Shown here piece by piece: positions 8,073 to 15,496 of a stretch of 34,951 nt of DNA. Under the pieces are notes generated by a model. It was not told the DNA's origin. It searched no databases and worked only from the letters and a program-made list of their open reading frames with translations. Position 1 is the first letter of the stretch. Every line of letters starts with the position of its first letter. This stretch comes from Marinilabiliaceae bacterium JC040 (GTDB lineage: Bacteria; Bacteroidota; Bacteroidia; Bacteroidales; Marinifilaceae): contig SNAP01000014.1 of assembly GCA_022496785.1 (NCBI GenBank), forward strand, positions 1-34,951. Direction: 5' to 3'. A program made the translations under genes and the position numbers.

Positions 8073-8390
8073 TTATTTTTTGGAATCTTTTAATGGTATA
8101 TATATAGTAGTGGTTGTTGGTGTGTATATTCCCCATGTAATACCTCCTAAAAATCCATCAAGAAATGATTGATTCGTTTTAATAACGTAATTATCAAATC
8201 CTTTTGTATATTTTGCTATTAATAGTTTTGTATTCCCACCAGGTACTAATCCCATAATAAAATGATGGTTATGAATTTTTTGAACTTGTACTATTGGTTC
8301 TTCTTCCGCAATATTTCCAACGTACATTTTGTTGTTGTAACATGATGCTAGTAATATACTTACTAGAATGATTAATGTGATTTTTCTCAT
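8073..8390 (-). CDS. Bor-family outer-membrane lipoprotein
   Basis: Starting at the ATG at 8388-8390 (MRKITLIILVSILLASC) the protein has 105 residues and a clean lipoprotein signal with the lipobox LLASC. A start 10 codons upstream is open, but it would put a charged stretch before the signal. The mature part shows features of the Bor/Lom-type lipoprotein family: HNHHFIMGLVPGG, then NQSFLDGFLGGITWGIYTPTTTTIYIP, whose Q-S-F-L-x-G and TxGIYTPxT pattern matches phage lambda Bor. Bor is linked to serum resistance in Escherichia coli, but the role in Bacteroidota is unknown. A promoter with an inverted-repeat operator lies upstream and a strong terminator follows. Confidence 0.75.
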   Translation of the reverse strand: MRKITLIILVSILLASCYNNKMYVGNIAEEEPIVQVQKIHNHHFIMGLVPGGNTKLLIAKYTKGFDNYVIKTNQSFLDGFLGGITWGIYTPTTTTIYIPLKDSKK

Positions 8391-8417
8391 TTTTATAAAG
8401 TATTTTAGTTTGTTTAT

Positions 8418-8453
8418 CAAATTTATGTAAATTATTATATATATTTACATAAA
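8418..8453 (-). promoter_or_regulatory. Bor-like gene promoter with 11-bp inverted-repeat operator
   Basis: On the minus strand TAAATTTG (8418-8425) is a perfect -7 box 28 nt before the lipoprotein start. A perfect 11-bp inverted repeat (8422-8432 and 8443-8453, spacer 10) overlaps this box with one arm and reaches the -33 region with the other. Centre-to-centre spacing is 21 nt, two helical turns, as expected for a dimeric repressor site. Confidence 0.55.
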
Positions 8454-8469
8454 CCACTAAATTTTACTC

Positions 8470-8716
8470 ATGAAAATTAGATTATCTTTAATGATCGTAA
8501 TTTCATGCTTATTATTTTGATGATATTGATAATTGGAAAATGATATCTAAAAAAATAGATTTAATACATTCAAAATATTCTTATTATATTTTGAATTCTA
8601 AAAGTTCTTCAATCATTAAGGGTTTAAAATTGAAAACAATACATAGGTTCCTTCAGAAAAGGAAAGAGAATTTATTATATAACAAGAAAGGAAAATTGAT
8701 AAATAAAATTTTTTAA
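8470..8716 (+). pseudogene. Frameshifted small secreted protein
   Basis: ATG at 8470 gives MKIRLSLMIVISCLLF, a plausible signal or lipoprotein N-terminus, then TGA TGA at 8518-8523. In the +1 frame the reading continues without a stop as DDIDNWKMISKK and on for about 65 codons to TAA at 8714-8716, a Lys/Ser-rich polar tail. Removing one T from the TTTT run at 8515-8518 would join the parts into a protein of about 81 residues. This is either a recent pseudogene, a sequencing error in a homopolymer, or, less likely, programmed slippage. The family is unknown. It is divergent from the Bor-like gene and upstream of the YccF gene. Confidence 0.5.
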
Positions 8717-8768
8717 GACCAGACGATAAACAAATTAACAACATCTTAAATAAAAAATTAAATTAATT

Positions 8769-9218
8769 ATGAGAACATTAGGAAATATATTATGGCATTT
8801 CCCTTTTTTAGGTTTTGTAAGTGCTTTTTTTACATTTTTAGCTGGATTGTTTTTAACAATTACCATTGTAGCTGCGCCTATTGGATTAGGATTAATAGAG
8901 TATGCAAAGTTTTTAATGTTGCCTTTTTCTAGCGTAATGGTAAGTAAAAAAGCTTTAAACCAGAAACAAAATATAATATGGAGATCATATAGTTTTCTTG
9001 TTAGGATATTCTATTTTCCAATAGGATTGATAATGTCAATAATTGTTATTTTTCAAATATTGGGATTATGTATTTCTATTATAGGAATACCTCAAGCTAT
9101 TATATTAGCTAAATCTTTGTCTACATATTATAACCCTGTGAATAAGGTGTGTATTTCTGTAGATCATTCAAATTATCTGGCAAATGAAAGAGCTAGAAGA
9201 AAATATGAAAGAAGATAA
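8769..9218 (+). CDS. YccF-domain inner-membrane protein
   Basis: A 149-residue protein with three or four hydrophobic segments (about residues 12-38, 45-58, 75-100 and 98-115). The start MRTLGNILWH and the repeated pattern ending in ISIIGIPQAI are those of the YccF domain family, whose members carry two GIP/APIG-type motifs; the first here is VAAPIGLGLIEYAKFLMLP. The C-terminus is highly basic (NERARRKYERR) and should be cytoplasmic. The function of YccF proteins is not established. No convincing promoter is visible in the 50 nt upstream. A strong terminator follows. Confidence 0.8.
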   Translation: MRTLGNILWHFPFLGFVSAFFTFLAGLFLTITIVAAPIGLGLIEYAKFLMLPFSSVMVSKKALNQKQNIIWRSYSFLVRIFYFPIGLIMSIIVIFQILGLCISIIGIPQAIILAKSLSTYYNPVNKVCISVDHSNYLANERARRKYERR

Positions 9219-9223
9219 AATTA

Positions 9224-9264
9224 TTTAGAACATGTTATTTGTGTAATAACATGTTCTAAATTTT
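9224..9264 (+). terminator. Bidirectional terminator between YccF and beta-barrel genes
   Basis: A 16-bp perfect stem (9224-9239 with 9245-9260) with a 5-nt loop, followed by TTTT on the plus strand. On the minus strand it follows the beta-barrel gene and has A/T flanks, so both convergent genes can use it. Confidence 0.85.
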
Positions 9265-9267
9265 AAA

Positions 9268-10248
9268 TTAAAATTGTATTTTAAGATTTAGATAAAAGAA
9301 ATTTAGATCTTCGACGATTCTAATATTGGGAGATATTCTGATATGACTTATAGGTGATATTTCATAACCAAGGATTAAAGTTGTTAAGCTATTGTTCTCA
9401 CTGTCACTTAGATTGTCAAATCTTCCATATATATGTTGTTTTTTTGTGAAATTATAAGTTGAGTATATTGAATATCCATCAACATTTTCGCCTCTTCTAA
9501 AATTAAAGTTAGATAAATTATTATATTCCCCTCCAACAGAAAATTTTTCTGATTTATATCCTAAGAAGAATAGTACTGATTGTTGATCTTCGTTAGGATC
9601 TTCTTTTCTTACTAATATATCTTCATTTTTAAAATCATAATCGTTTTTAGTACTAATATCTGCATATAATCTAGCTATAAATCCTTTGTTTTTATAAGAG
9701 AATCCTAATGAGTATTTATATTTATCATTCTTTTGAATCTTTTTATATCCTTCTCCGTTTGTAATACTTGCATCAAAAGAAAAATTCTTTGAGAATTTAT
9801 AATCGAATGAAATACCTAAATCTGCACTATTATCAAAGTGATACTGAGTTACAAATACTTGGTATACATAGCGATGATTCCATAGTCTTTGTTGTTCTAT
9901 AAATGAATTTGTAGTGAATATACCAAATCTTAAACTTATATCATTTTTAGACCATTTTAAAAATGCATTTTTAACAAATACAGTATATTCATATTTACTA
10001 TCCTCTCCTGGATTTCCTGCATCTAAAAGAATTTTAGCACTGAAGTTATTATCAAATTGATATTTGTATCCTAGATATGCTCTTTTTAGCTCAAAGCCTT
10101 CGTAATGATTTTCATCACCAAAAAGATAGTGAAAGTTTGAAAAGATTGTACCATAAATTTTCCCTTTTGGTTGTTTTTGTTCAACATCTTGACATAGTCC
10201 TACCATACTAATTAAAAGTATAGCAAGAGTGATTTGTAATTTTTTCAT
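9268..10248 (-). CDS. Outer-membrane beta-barrel (porin-like) protein
   Basis: 326 residues with a signal peptide (MKKLQITLAILLISMVGLCQ, cleavage after about residue 19-20). The mature chain alternates aromatic and polar residues in short strands, many of them ending in tyrosine or phenylalanine pairs, and the last residues are LNLKIQF with a terminal phenylalanine, the outer-membrane assembly signal. The segment ELKRAYLGYKYQFDNNFSAK with FVKNAFLKW and FGIFTT recalls the phosphate-selective porin (OprP/OprO-like) barrels of Bacteroidota. The substrate cannot be told from the sequence. Transcribed alone, from a TACTTTTG -7 box, towards the shared terminator. Confidence 0.8.
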   Translation of the reverse strand: MKKLQITLAILLISMVGLCQDVEQKQPKGKIYGTIFSNFHYLFGDENHYEGFELKRAYLGYKYQFDNNFSAKILLDAGNPGEDSKYEYTVFVKNAFLKWSKNDISLRFGIFTTNSFIEQQRLWNHRYVYQVFVTQYHFDNSADLGISFDYKFSKNFSFDASITNGEGYKKIQKNDKYKYSLGFSYKNKGFIARLYADISTKNDYDFKNEDILVRKEDPNEDQQSVLFFLGYKSEKFSVGGEYNNLSNFNFRRGENVDGYSIYSTYNFTKKQHIYGRFDNLSDSENNSLTTLILGYEISPISHIRISPNIRIVEDLNFFYLNLKIQF

Positions 10249-10279
10249 TATTTTAATAGTTGTTTATATTTTGCGGTAA

Positions 10280-10287
10280 CAAAAGTA
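10280..10287 (-). promoter_or_regulatory. -7 box of the beta-barrel gene
   Basis: TACTTTTG on the minus strand matches TAnnTTTG and lies about 31 nt before the start codon. No convincing -33 TTG is seen at the usual distance. Confidence 0.45.
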
Positions 10288-10391
10288 CTACTATAAAAAT
10301 AAAATTGTTAGAATAATCGTATTTTTTACTTTAATAGTATTACTTTTACGAATTAATATAAACTGACACTAAAGCAAAAATAGAGATAGAT

Positions 10392-12182
10392 ATGAATATT
10401 GAAAGTATTGTAAAAACTAAGCTGATAGATGCTATAAAGTCGAATTACGCTCAGGATGTTGAATTAAAACAAATTCAATTACAAAAAACTAGAAGAGAAA
10501 TAGAAGGAGATATAACTGTTGTTGTTTTCCCTTTTCTTCGCTTATCAAGAAAATCTCCAGAGCAAACAGCAAATGACTTAGGGGAATATTTGCAAGAAAA
10601 TATTGAGGAAATTGAAAGCTTTAATGTTATTAAGGGTTTCCTGAATTTAGTTATTGCTAAATCTTATTGGATATCATTATTAAACAATATATTGAAAGAT
10701 TCTTCATATGGATATAATTCTAATAATCCAGATGCAAAAACTATAATGGTAGAATATTCTTCTCCAAATACCAATAAACCTCTTCATTTAGGACATATTA
10801 GAAATAATCTGTTAGGTTATTCTGTTTCTAGATTGTTAGAAGCTAATGGTCATAAAGTTCTTAAAGTGAATCTTGTAAATGATAGAGGAATACATATATG
10901 TAAATCTATGATTGCTTGGGAACGATTTGGTGAAGGTAAAACTCCTGAATCTACAAATACAAAAGGAGATCATTTTGTAGGAGATTATTATGTACGATTT
11001 GATAAAGAATATAAAAAAGAGGTTGCTGAATTAATAAAAGGAGGGTTATCTGAAGAAGAAGCAAAAAAAGAATCACCTTTATTAAAAGCTGCTCAAGAAA
11101 TGCTTAGAAAGTGGGAGGCAGGAGATGAAGCTGTAGTGGCTTTATGGAAAAAGATGAACTCTTGGGTGTTAGCAGGTTTTGATGTTACATATAAGCAAAT
11201 GGGAGTATCTTTTGATAAAATTTACTTTGAATCTGAAACCTATAAAAAAGGAAAGAAAATTGTATTAAAAGGTCTTGAAGATGGAGTTTTATATCAAAAA
11301 GAAACAGGTTCTGTTTGGGCTGACTTAGAGGGTGATGGATTAGATCACAAGTTGTTACTTCGTGATGATGGAACTTCTGTTTATATGACTCAAGATATAG
11401 GAACTGCATATGAACGTTTTGAAGAGTTTAAACTTGATAAACAAATATATGTTGTTGGAAATGAACAAAATTACCATTTTCAAGTTTTATCTTTAGTTTG
11501 TAAGAAATTAGGTTTTGACTGGGCAGAAAAGATTAATCACTTATCTTACGGTATGGTCGAATTGCCTAATGGTAAAATGAAATCGAGAGAAGGTACTGTT
11601 GTTGATGCTGATGATTTGATGTCTGAAATGATAAATACTGCTCGTGAAACTTCTAAAGAATTAGGTAAATTAGATGGATATTCTACAGAAGAGGCTGAGA
11701 AGGTTTTTGAAACAGTTGCTTTAGGTGCTTTAAAATATTTTATTCTAAAAGTCGATCCAAAGAAGAATATGATGTTTAATCCACAAGAATCAATAGATTT
11801 TAATGGAAATACTGGACCTTTTATTCAATATACATATGCTAGAATTCAATCTATATTAAGAAAGGCTAAAGATAATGGTGTTGATATTAAAGATGTGAAC
11901 ACTGAAGTATCTTTAGATGAAAAAGAATCTTATTTATTAAAGATGCTTTCTGAATTTCCACAGGTTGTTTCTCAAGCTGGAAAAGAATATAGTCCTGCAA
12001 TGGTAGCTAATTATATTTACGATTTGGCAAAAGAATTTAATGGCTTTTATCACGATTTTCCTATTTTAATAGAGAAAAATGAAGAGATTCTAAATTTTAG
12101 AATTCAAATATCTAAATTGGTTGGTACCGTTATTAAGAATGGTATGGCAATTATGGGAATTTCAGTTCCTGAAAGAATGTAA
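10392..12182 (+). CDS. argS: Arginyl-tRNA synthetase
   Basis: 596 residues, a full-length class I synthetase charging tRNA-Arg. The N-terminal Add-1 domain (about 1-100) is followed by the catalytic core with VEYSSPNTNKPLHLGHIRN, in which HLGH (132-135) is the HIGH motif. The KMSKS counterpart is KMKSREGTVV, around residue 395; ArgRS commonly has a degenerate KMSKS. The DALR anticodon-binding domain follows and the chain ends in GISVPERM, typical of ArgRS. It is monocistronic, with a terminator after the stop, and divergent from the beta-barrel gene. Confidence 0.97.
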   Translation: MNIESIVKTKLIDAIKSNYAQDVELKQIQLQKTRREIEGDITVVVFPFLRLSRKSPEQTANDLGEYLQENIEEIESFNVIKGFLNLVIAKSYWISLLNNILKDSSYGYNSNNPDAKTIMVEYSSPNTNKPLHLGHIRNNLLGYSVSRLLEANGHKVLKVNLVNDRGIHICKSMIAWERFGEGKTPESTNTKGDHFVGDYYVRFDKEYKKEVAELIKGGLSEEEAKKESPLLKAAQEMLRKWEAGDEAVVALWKKMNSWVLAGFDVTYKQMGVSFDKIYFESETYKKGKKIVLKGLEDGVLYQKETGSVWADLEGDGLDHKLLLRDDGTSVYMTQDIGTAYERFEEFKLDKQIYVVGNEQNYHFQVLSLVCKKLGFDWAEKINHLSYGMVELPNGKMKSREGTVVDADDLMSEMINTARETSKELGKLDGYSTEEAEKVFETVALGALKYFILKVDPKKNMMFNPQESIDFNGNTGPFIQYTYARIQSILRKAKDNGVDIKDVNTEVSLDEKESYLLKMLSEFPQVVSQAGKEYSPAMVANYIYDLAKEFNGFYHDFPILIEKNEEILNFRIQISKLVGTVIKNGMAIMGISVPERM

Positions 12183-12201
12183 TATAAAATCATTATACGA
12201 G

Positions 12202-12236
12202 AAAAGATCTATCTTATAAGAGATAGGTCTTTTTTT
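12202..12236 (+). terminator. Intrinsic terminator of argS
   Basis: A stem of 13 pairs including one T-G (12202-12214 with 12221-12233), a 6-nt loop, then a T-run to 12236. Confidence 0.9.
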
Positions 12237-12281
12237 ATTATATATATTTACATTGAATATTAATAGTTTAAAATATTGTAT

Positions 12282-13436
12282 ATGAGAAATTTTGAATTTA
12301 AAAATCCTGTAAAAATAATTTTTGGAGAGGGACAGATCTCTAAATTAGCTAAAGAAATTCCTACTGATTCTAGAATATTAATGACTTATGGGGGAGGTTC
12401 TATAAAAAGAAATGGAGTATATAAACAAGCTATAGAAGCTCTTGATGGGTATACAGTATTTGAATTTGGTGGTATTGAAGCAAATCCTGATTATGATACT
12501 TTGATGAAAGCTGTTGAAGTTTGTAAAAAGAATAATATTACATATATACTTGCTGTAGGTGGAGGTTCTGTTATTGATGGTAGTAAATTTATTTCTGCTG
12601 CAGCGTTCTATGAAGGTGATTGTTGGGATATGGTTGTAAATAGACGTAATATATTTAAAGCAATACCTTTGGCTACAATATTAACTTTACCGGCTACAGC
12701 TAGTGAAATGAATGAAGGAGCTGTGATTTCTAGAAGGGAGTTAAAAGAAAAATTCGCATTTTCTAATCCTCTTTTATTTCCTGAATTTTCAATATTGGAT
12801 CCTACAGTAATATATTCTTTGCCAAAAAAACAAATAGCTAATGGTATTGTAGATACTTTCGCTCATATTCTTGAGCAATATCTTACAACAACAGATCATT
12901 ATATGGTTACAGATAGATTAGCTGAAGGTATACTTAAAAATCTAATTGATTTAGCTCCAAATCTTCTTTCTAAAGATGAATTAAATTATAACGATTGTGC
13001 TAATTACATGCTAAGTGCTACTCTTGGTTTAAATGGATGGACAGCTATGGGAGCTATGCAGGATTGGGCTACTCATTTAATTGGTCACGAATTAACAGCT
13101 TTAACAGGTTTAGATCATGGAGAAACCTTAGCTATAGTATATCCTGGCACAATGAAAATTATGAGTTCAGAAAAGAAAGGTAAGTTATTACAATATGCTT
13201 CGAGAGTATGGAATATTGTTGGAGAGAGTGATGAAGAGATGATAGAAGAAGTAATTTCTAAAACTGAAAAGTTCTTTAATAGCTTAGGAATAAAAACACA
13301 TTTATCAGAGAAAGATATTGACAAATCTGTTATAGATGTAATTGTAAATAGATTTGAAGATAGAAAAATTAATATAGGAGAAAAAGGTATTGTAACTCCT
13401 AAACATATTCGTATGATATTAGAATCTCAGTATTAA
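12282..13436 (+). CDS. yqhD: NADPH-dependent iron alcohol dehydrogenase, YqhD type
   Basis: A group III metal-dependent alcohol dehydrogenase of the YqhD/BdhA branch, 384 residues, reducing aldehydes to alcohols with NADPH. The cofactor motif GGGSVIDGSK is at 93-102 and the start FEFKNPVKIIFGEG is typical. Metal ligands align with those of E. coli YqhD: Asp191 and His195 (DTFAH), His265 (ATH) and His279 (GLDHGE). I start at ATG 12282; a TTG two codons earlier is less likely. Probable roles are detoxification of reactive aldehydes or fermentative redox balance; the sequence does not decide between them. Transcribed alone between two terminators. Confidence 0.93.
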   Translation: MRNFEFKNPVKIIFGEGQISKLAKEIPTDSRILMTYGGGSIKRNGVYKQAIEALDGYTVFEFGGIEANPDYDTLMKAVEVCKKNNITYILAVGGGSVIDGSKFISAAAFYEGDCWDMVVNRRNIFKAIPLATILTLPATASEMNEGAVISRRELKEKFAFSNPLLFPEFSILDPTVIYSLPKKQIANGIVDTFAHILEQYLTTTDHYMVTDRLAEGILKNLIDLAPNLLSKDELNYNDCANYMLSATLGLNGWTAMGAMQDWATHLIGHELTALTGLDHGETLAIVYPGTMKIMSSEKKGKLLQYASRVWNIVGESDEEMIEEVISKTEKFFNSLGIKTHLSEKDIDKSVIDVIVNRFEDRKINIGEKGIVTPKHIRMILESQY

Positions 13437-13454
13437 ATATAAATGCAATATAAT

Positions 13455-13488
13455 TTAAGAGGGTTGAATATTTATTCAACCCTCTTAA
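13455..13488. terminator. Bidirectional terminator after yqhD
   Basis: A 15-bp perfect stem (13455-13469 with 13474-13488) and a 4-nt loop, ATTT. It lies between the yqhD stop and the stop of a convergent 32-residue ORF and can serve both. Confidence 0.8.
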
Positions 13489-13511
13489 TTACTACTTAAT
13501 CATAAACTTTC

Positions 13512-13610
13512 TTACAAAATAAATGGCAGAGATACTAATATCAAAAAAGATAAGATATAAATAACTGCACACAAGATTTCAAATCGTTTTTGTTTTGTGG
13601 AAGTTCCCAT
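13512..13610 (-). CDS. 32-residue single-TM small protein
   Basis: ATG at 13608-13610 on the minus strand opens 32 codons ending in TAA at 13512-13514. The peptide begins MGTSTKQKRFEIL, a polar basic N-terminus, and continues as one unbroken hydrophobic helix (about residues 13-32) ending in SLPFIL. Basic end first means the N-terminus should stay in the cytoplasm. The start lies in an A-rich stretch as is usual in this genome, and the stop is followed within 30 nt by a strong hairpin. I do not recognise a named family. Similar short membrane proteins are often missed in annotation. Confidence 0.5.
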   Translation of the reverse strand: MGTSTKQKRFEILCAVIYILSFLILVSLPFIL

Positions 13611-13826
13611 TTTGTGTTTTTTTTGTTGATAAAAATTATGTTCCTAATTATTAGAACGTTGTGTGTTGTTGAAAATTGTTGTTTTATTTCGTTATTACAA
13701 ATTTTAAACATATTTTAATACAAAACAAATCTTTTTATGGAAATAATGTTACATTTTATAAGTAAACCCTATAATGTGATGTATTACAATTATAGTGTGA
13801 TTAATTATTGAATATTTATGACAAAA

Positions 13827-13851
13827 GAGGTATGTTCATTGAACATACCTC
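13827..13851 (-). terminator. Orphan terminator-like hairpin
   Basis: An 11-bp perfect stem (GAGGTATGTTC 13827-13837 with 13841-13851) and a 3-nt loop. The T-tract (TTTT) follows on the minus strand. No annotated minus-strand gene lies upstream of it, so it may end an unannotated RNA, or it may be a remnant. Confidence 0.5.
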
Positions 13852-14191
13852 AAATAGATTAAATAATAGATGATTGATTTGAATTTAATTCAAACCTTCA
13901 TTTTTTTTAGTAACGGAATTGTTTGTACTAAAAATTTGATTGAATATTTTGATATAAGATATATCATATCTTTATATATACAAGATTTATACATTTCTAT
14001 TACAAAAGTGTAAATTAATTATGAGAAAGTCAAGAGTATCAAACTAAATATTTCTATAATATTAAAAAATGTGAATGAGTTTCTTTACTATTTTTTGTTT
14101 AAAGTTCATTATTATAGTAGTTTATGTGAATGTGATTGTTCTTAGTTTATTTATGAGATAATAAATTCAGTATAAAATAATATAATATTAG

Positions 14192-14199
14192 TATATTTG
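14192..14199 (+). promoter_or_regulatory. -7 box of the SIR2 gene
   Basis: TATATTTG matches TAnnTTTG and lies 29 nt before the start codon. No TTG is found at the -33 distance. Confidence 0.5.
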
Positions 14200-14228
14200 T
14201 TAATAAATGTATATATCTCAAAATTATA

Positions 14229-15383
14229 ATGAATAATAATAAAATTGTATATTTTCTAGGAGCTGGATTTTCAGCTGAAGCTGGAGCTCCAACTCAAAAT
14301 GACTTATTAAAAACCATATTAAGTCCTGAATTTAATGCTAAATATCAATACAATAAATTAATTAGTGACTCCATAATAAGATTAAACAAATTCATATGTG
14401 ATATTCTGTGTATAGAAAGTATATCTTACGATAGAATAGAGTTAGAAACGATCTTTACTCTTATTGATAAATGCTTAAATGAGGGATATGCAATTATCGG
14501 CTATTCATACAATGATCTCCAAGAAATTAGAGAGATATTACAATCTTTGATAGGTTTAGCAATTCATTATAAAACAAGTATAGTAACTAGTATAGGAGGA
14601 AATGATTACATTATTGATTTTGCTAATTATATTAATAGGTTAGCTTCTAAAAGAGCTAAATATAAGTTTACTAATATTGATGAAATTTCAGTTATAACTA
14701 CAAATTGGGATATAGTTCTTGATAAAGAATTTTATAATATTATTAAAAATAGTGATTATAAATTCCCTATTGCATTGGATTATTGTTGTTACATGAGTTC
14801 GATGACAAATTCTGAAAATATATATATTCCCGGATTATATGCGTTGGGTGCGGGAGGTTATAATATTAAATACTTAAAACTACATGGCTCTATGAATTGG
14901 GCTAACTGTCCTCTTTGTCAAAGAATGTATGTAGGTTTTGAAATTAATGAAATGAATTATTATAATCCTTGCTATTGTCGTCACTGTCGAGAGAATTATT
15001 CTATTAAAAATACTGAAACAATTCGTTTAAATAATAATCTATTACTGCCTACCTTTCTTAAGGATTTGTCTAATTTACAAATTAAACAAGTATGGCAGAA
15101 TGCTTCTATTGAAATATCGGAAGCAAGTAAAATAGTTTTCATTGGATATTCTCTACCTTCAGCAGATTTTGAAATAAAGCAATTATTACTTAGATGTTTA
15201 CGTAGAGATATAGAAATAGAAGTTGTTTTGTATCCTGGAAAGTATCCAAATTCATATGAATGTATAAAGAATATTGAAGATACAAAAGAACGTTTTTATA
15301 GTATATTTGGAGATAGAATTAAACGACTAAGTTTTATAATACAATCTGTACCACAATACATTAGAGAAAACTGTGTTGAATAA
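14229..15383 (+). CDS. Stand-alone SIR2-domain protein with zinc-ribbon insert
   Basis: 384 residues of the SIR2-like (SIR2_2) superfamily. The NAD-binding motif is FLGAGFSAEAGAPT (9-22). The catalytic region has TTNWDIVLD (Asn159, Asp161) and LHGS (His219). A probable zinc site is formed by CPLC (227-230) and CRHC (250-253). The C-terminal IGYSLPSADFEI (305-316) is a common SIR2_2 ending. There is no membrane segment and no fused TIR, SLOG or effector domain. In defence proteins such as ThsA, DSR and prokaryotic Argonaute partners this domain degrades NAD; in sirtuins it removes acyl groups. Which applies here cannot be decided. It is flanked by a long gene-poor stretch and an unrelated peptidase-like gene. 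Confidence 0.8.
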   Translation: MNNNKIVYFLGAGFSAEAGAPTQNDLLKTILSPEFNAKYQYNKLISDSIIRLNKFICDILCIESISYDRIELETIFTLIDKCLNEGYAIIGYSYNDLQEIREILQSLIGLAIHYKTSIVTSIGGNDYIIDFANYINRLASKRAKYKFTNIDEISVITTNWDIVLDKEFYNIIKNSDYKFPIALDYCCYMSSMTNSENIYIPGLYALGAGGYNIKYLKLHGSMNWANCPLCQRMYVGFEINEMNYYNPCYCRHCRENYSIKNTETIRLNNNLLLPTFLKDLSNLQIKQVWQNASIEISEASKIVFIGYSLPSADFEIKQLLLRCLRRDIEIEVVLYPGKYPNSYECIKNIEDTKERFYSIFGDRIKRLSFIIQSVPQYIRENCVE

Positions 15384-15399
15384 TCTTTCTATAAAGATT
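15382..15399 (+). terminator. Weak hairpin after the SIR2 gene
   Basis: A 7-bp stem (AATCTTT with AAAGATT) with loop CTAT begins at the stop codon. It has no T-tract and is much weaker than the other terminators here. Confidence 0.3.
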
Positions 15400-15460
15400 G
15401 ATAGATGTTAAACTAATGTGAAATCTTTTTAAATAATAAGATTATAAGGGTATATATATA

Positions 15461-15468
15461 TATCTTTG
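15461..15468 (+). promoter_or_regulatory. -7 box of the M16-like gene
   Basis: TATCTTTG followed by TAAAA, the same 13-nt core as at the lysC promoter, 28 nt before the start. No -33 TTG is seen at 19-21 nt. Confidence 0.5.
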
Positions 15469-15496
15469 TAAAATCATAATTATATAATATTGTAAA

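Larger units (their letters stand above)
13611..14228. other. Gene-poor AT-rich intergenic region
   Basis: About 0.6 kb with no supportable coding frame on either strand. It holds a terminator-like hairpin (13827-13851), a small palindrome (AAGATAT/ATATCTT, 13956-13972) and, at the right end, the -7 box of the SIR2 gene. Short ATG frames of 8-15 codons are present but have no protein character. Confidence 0.6.
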
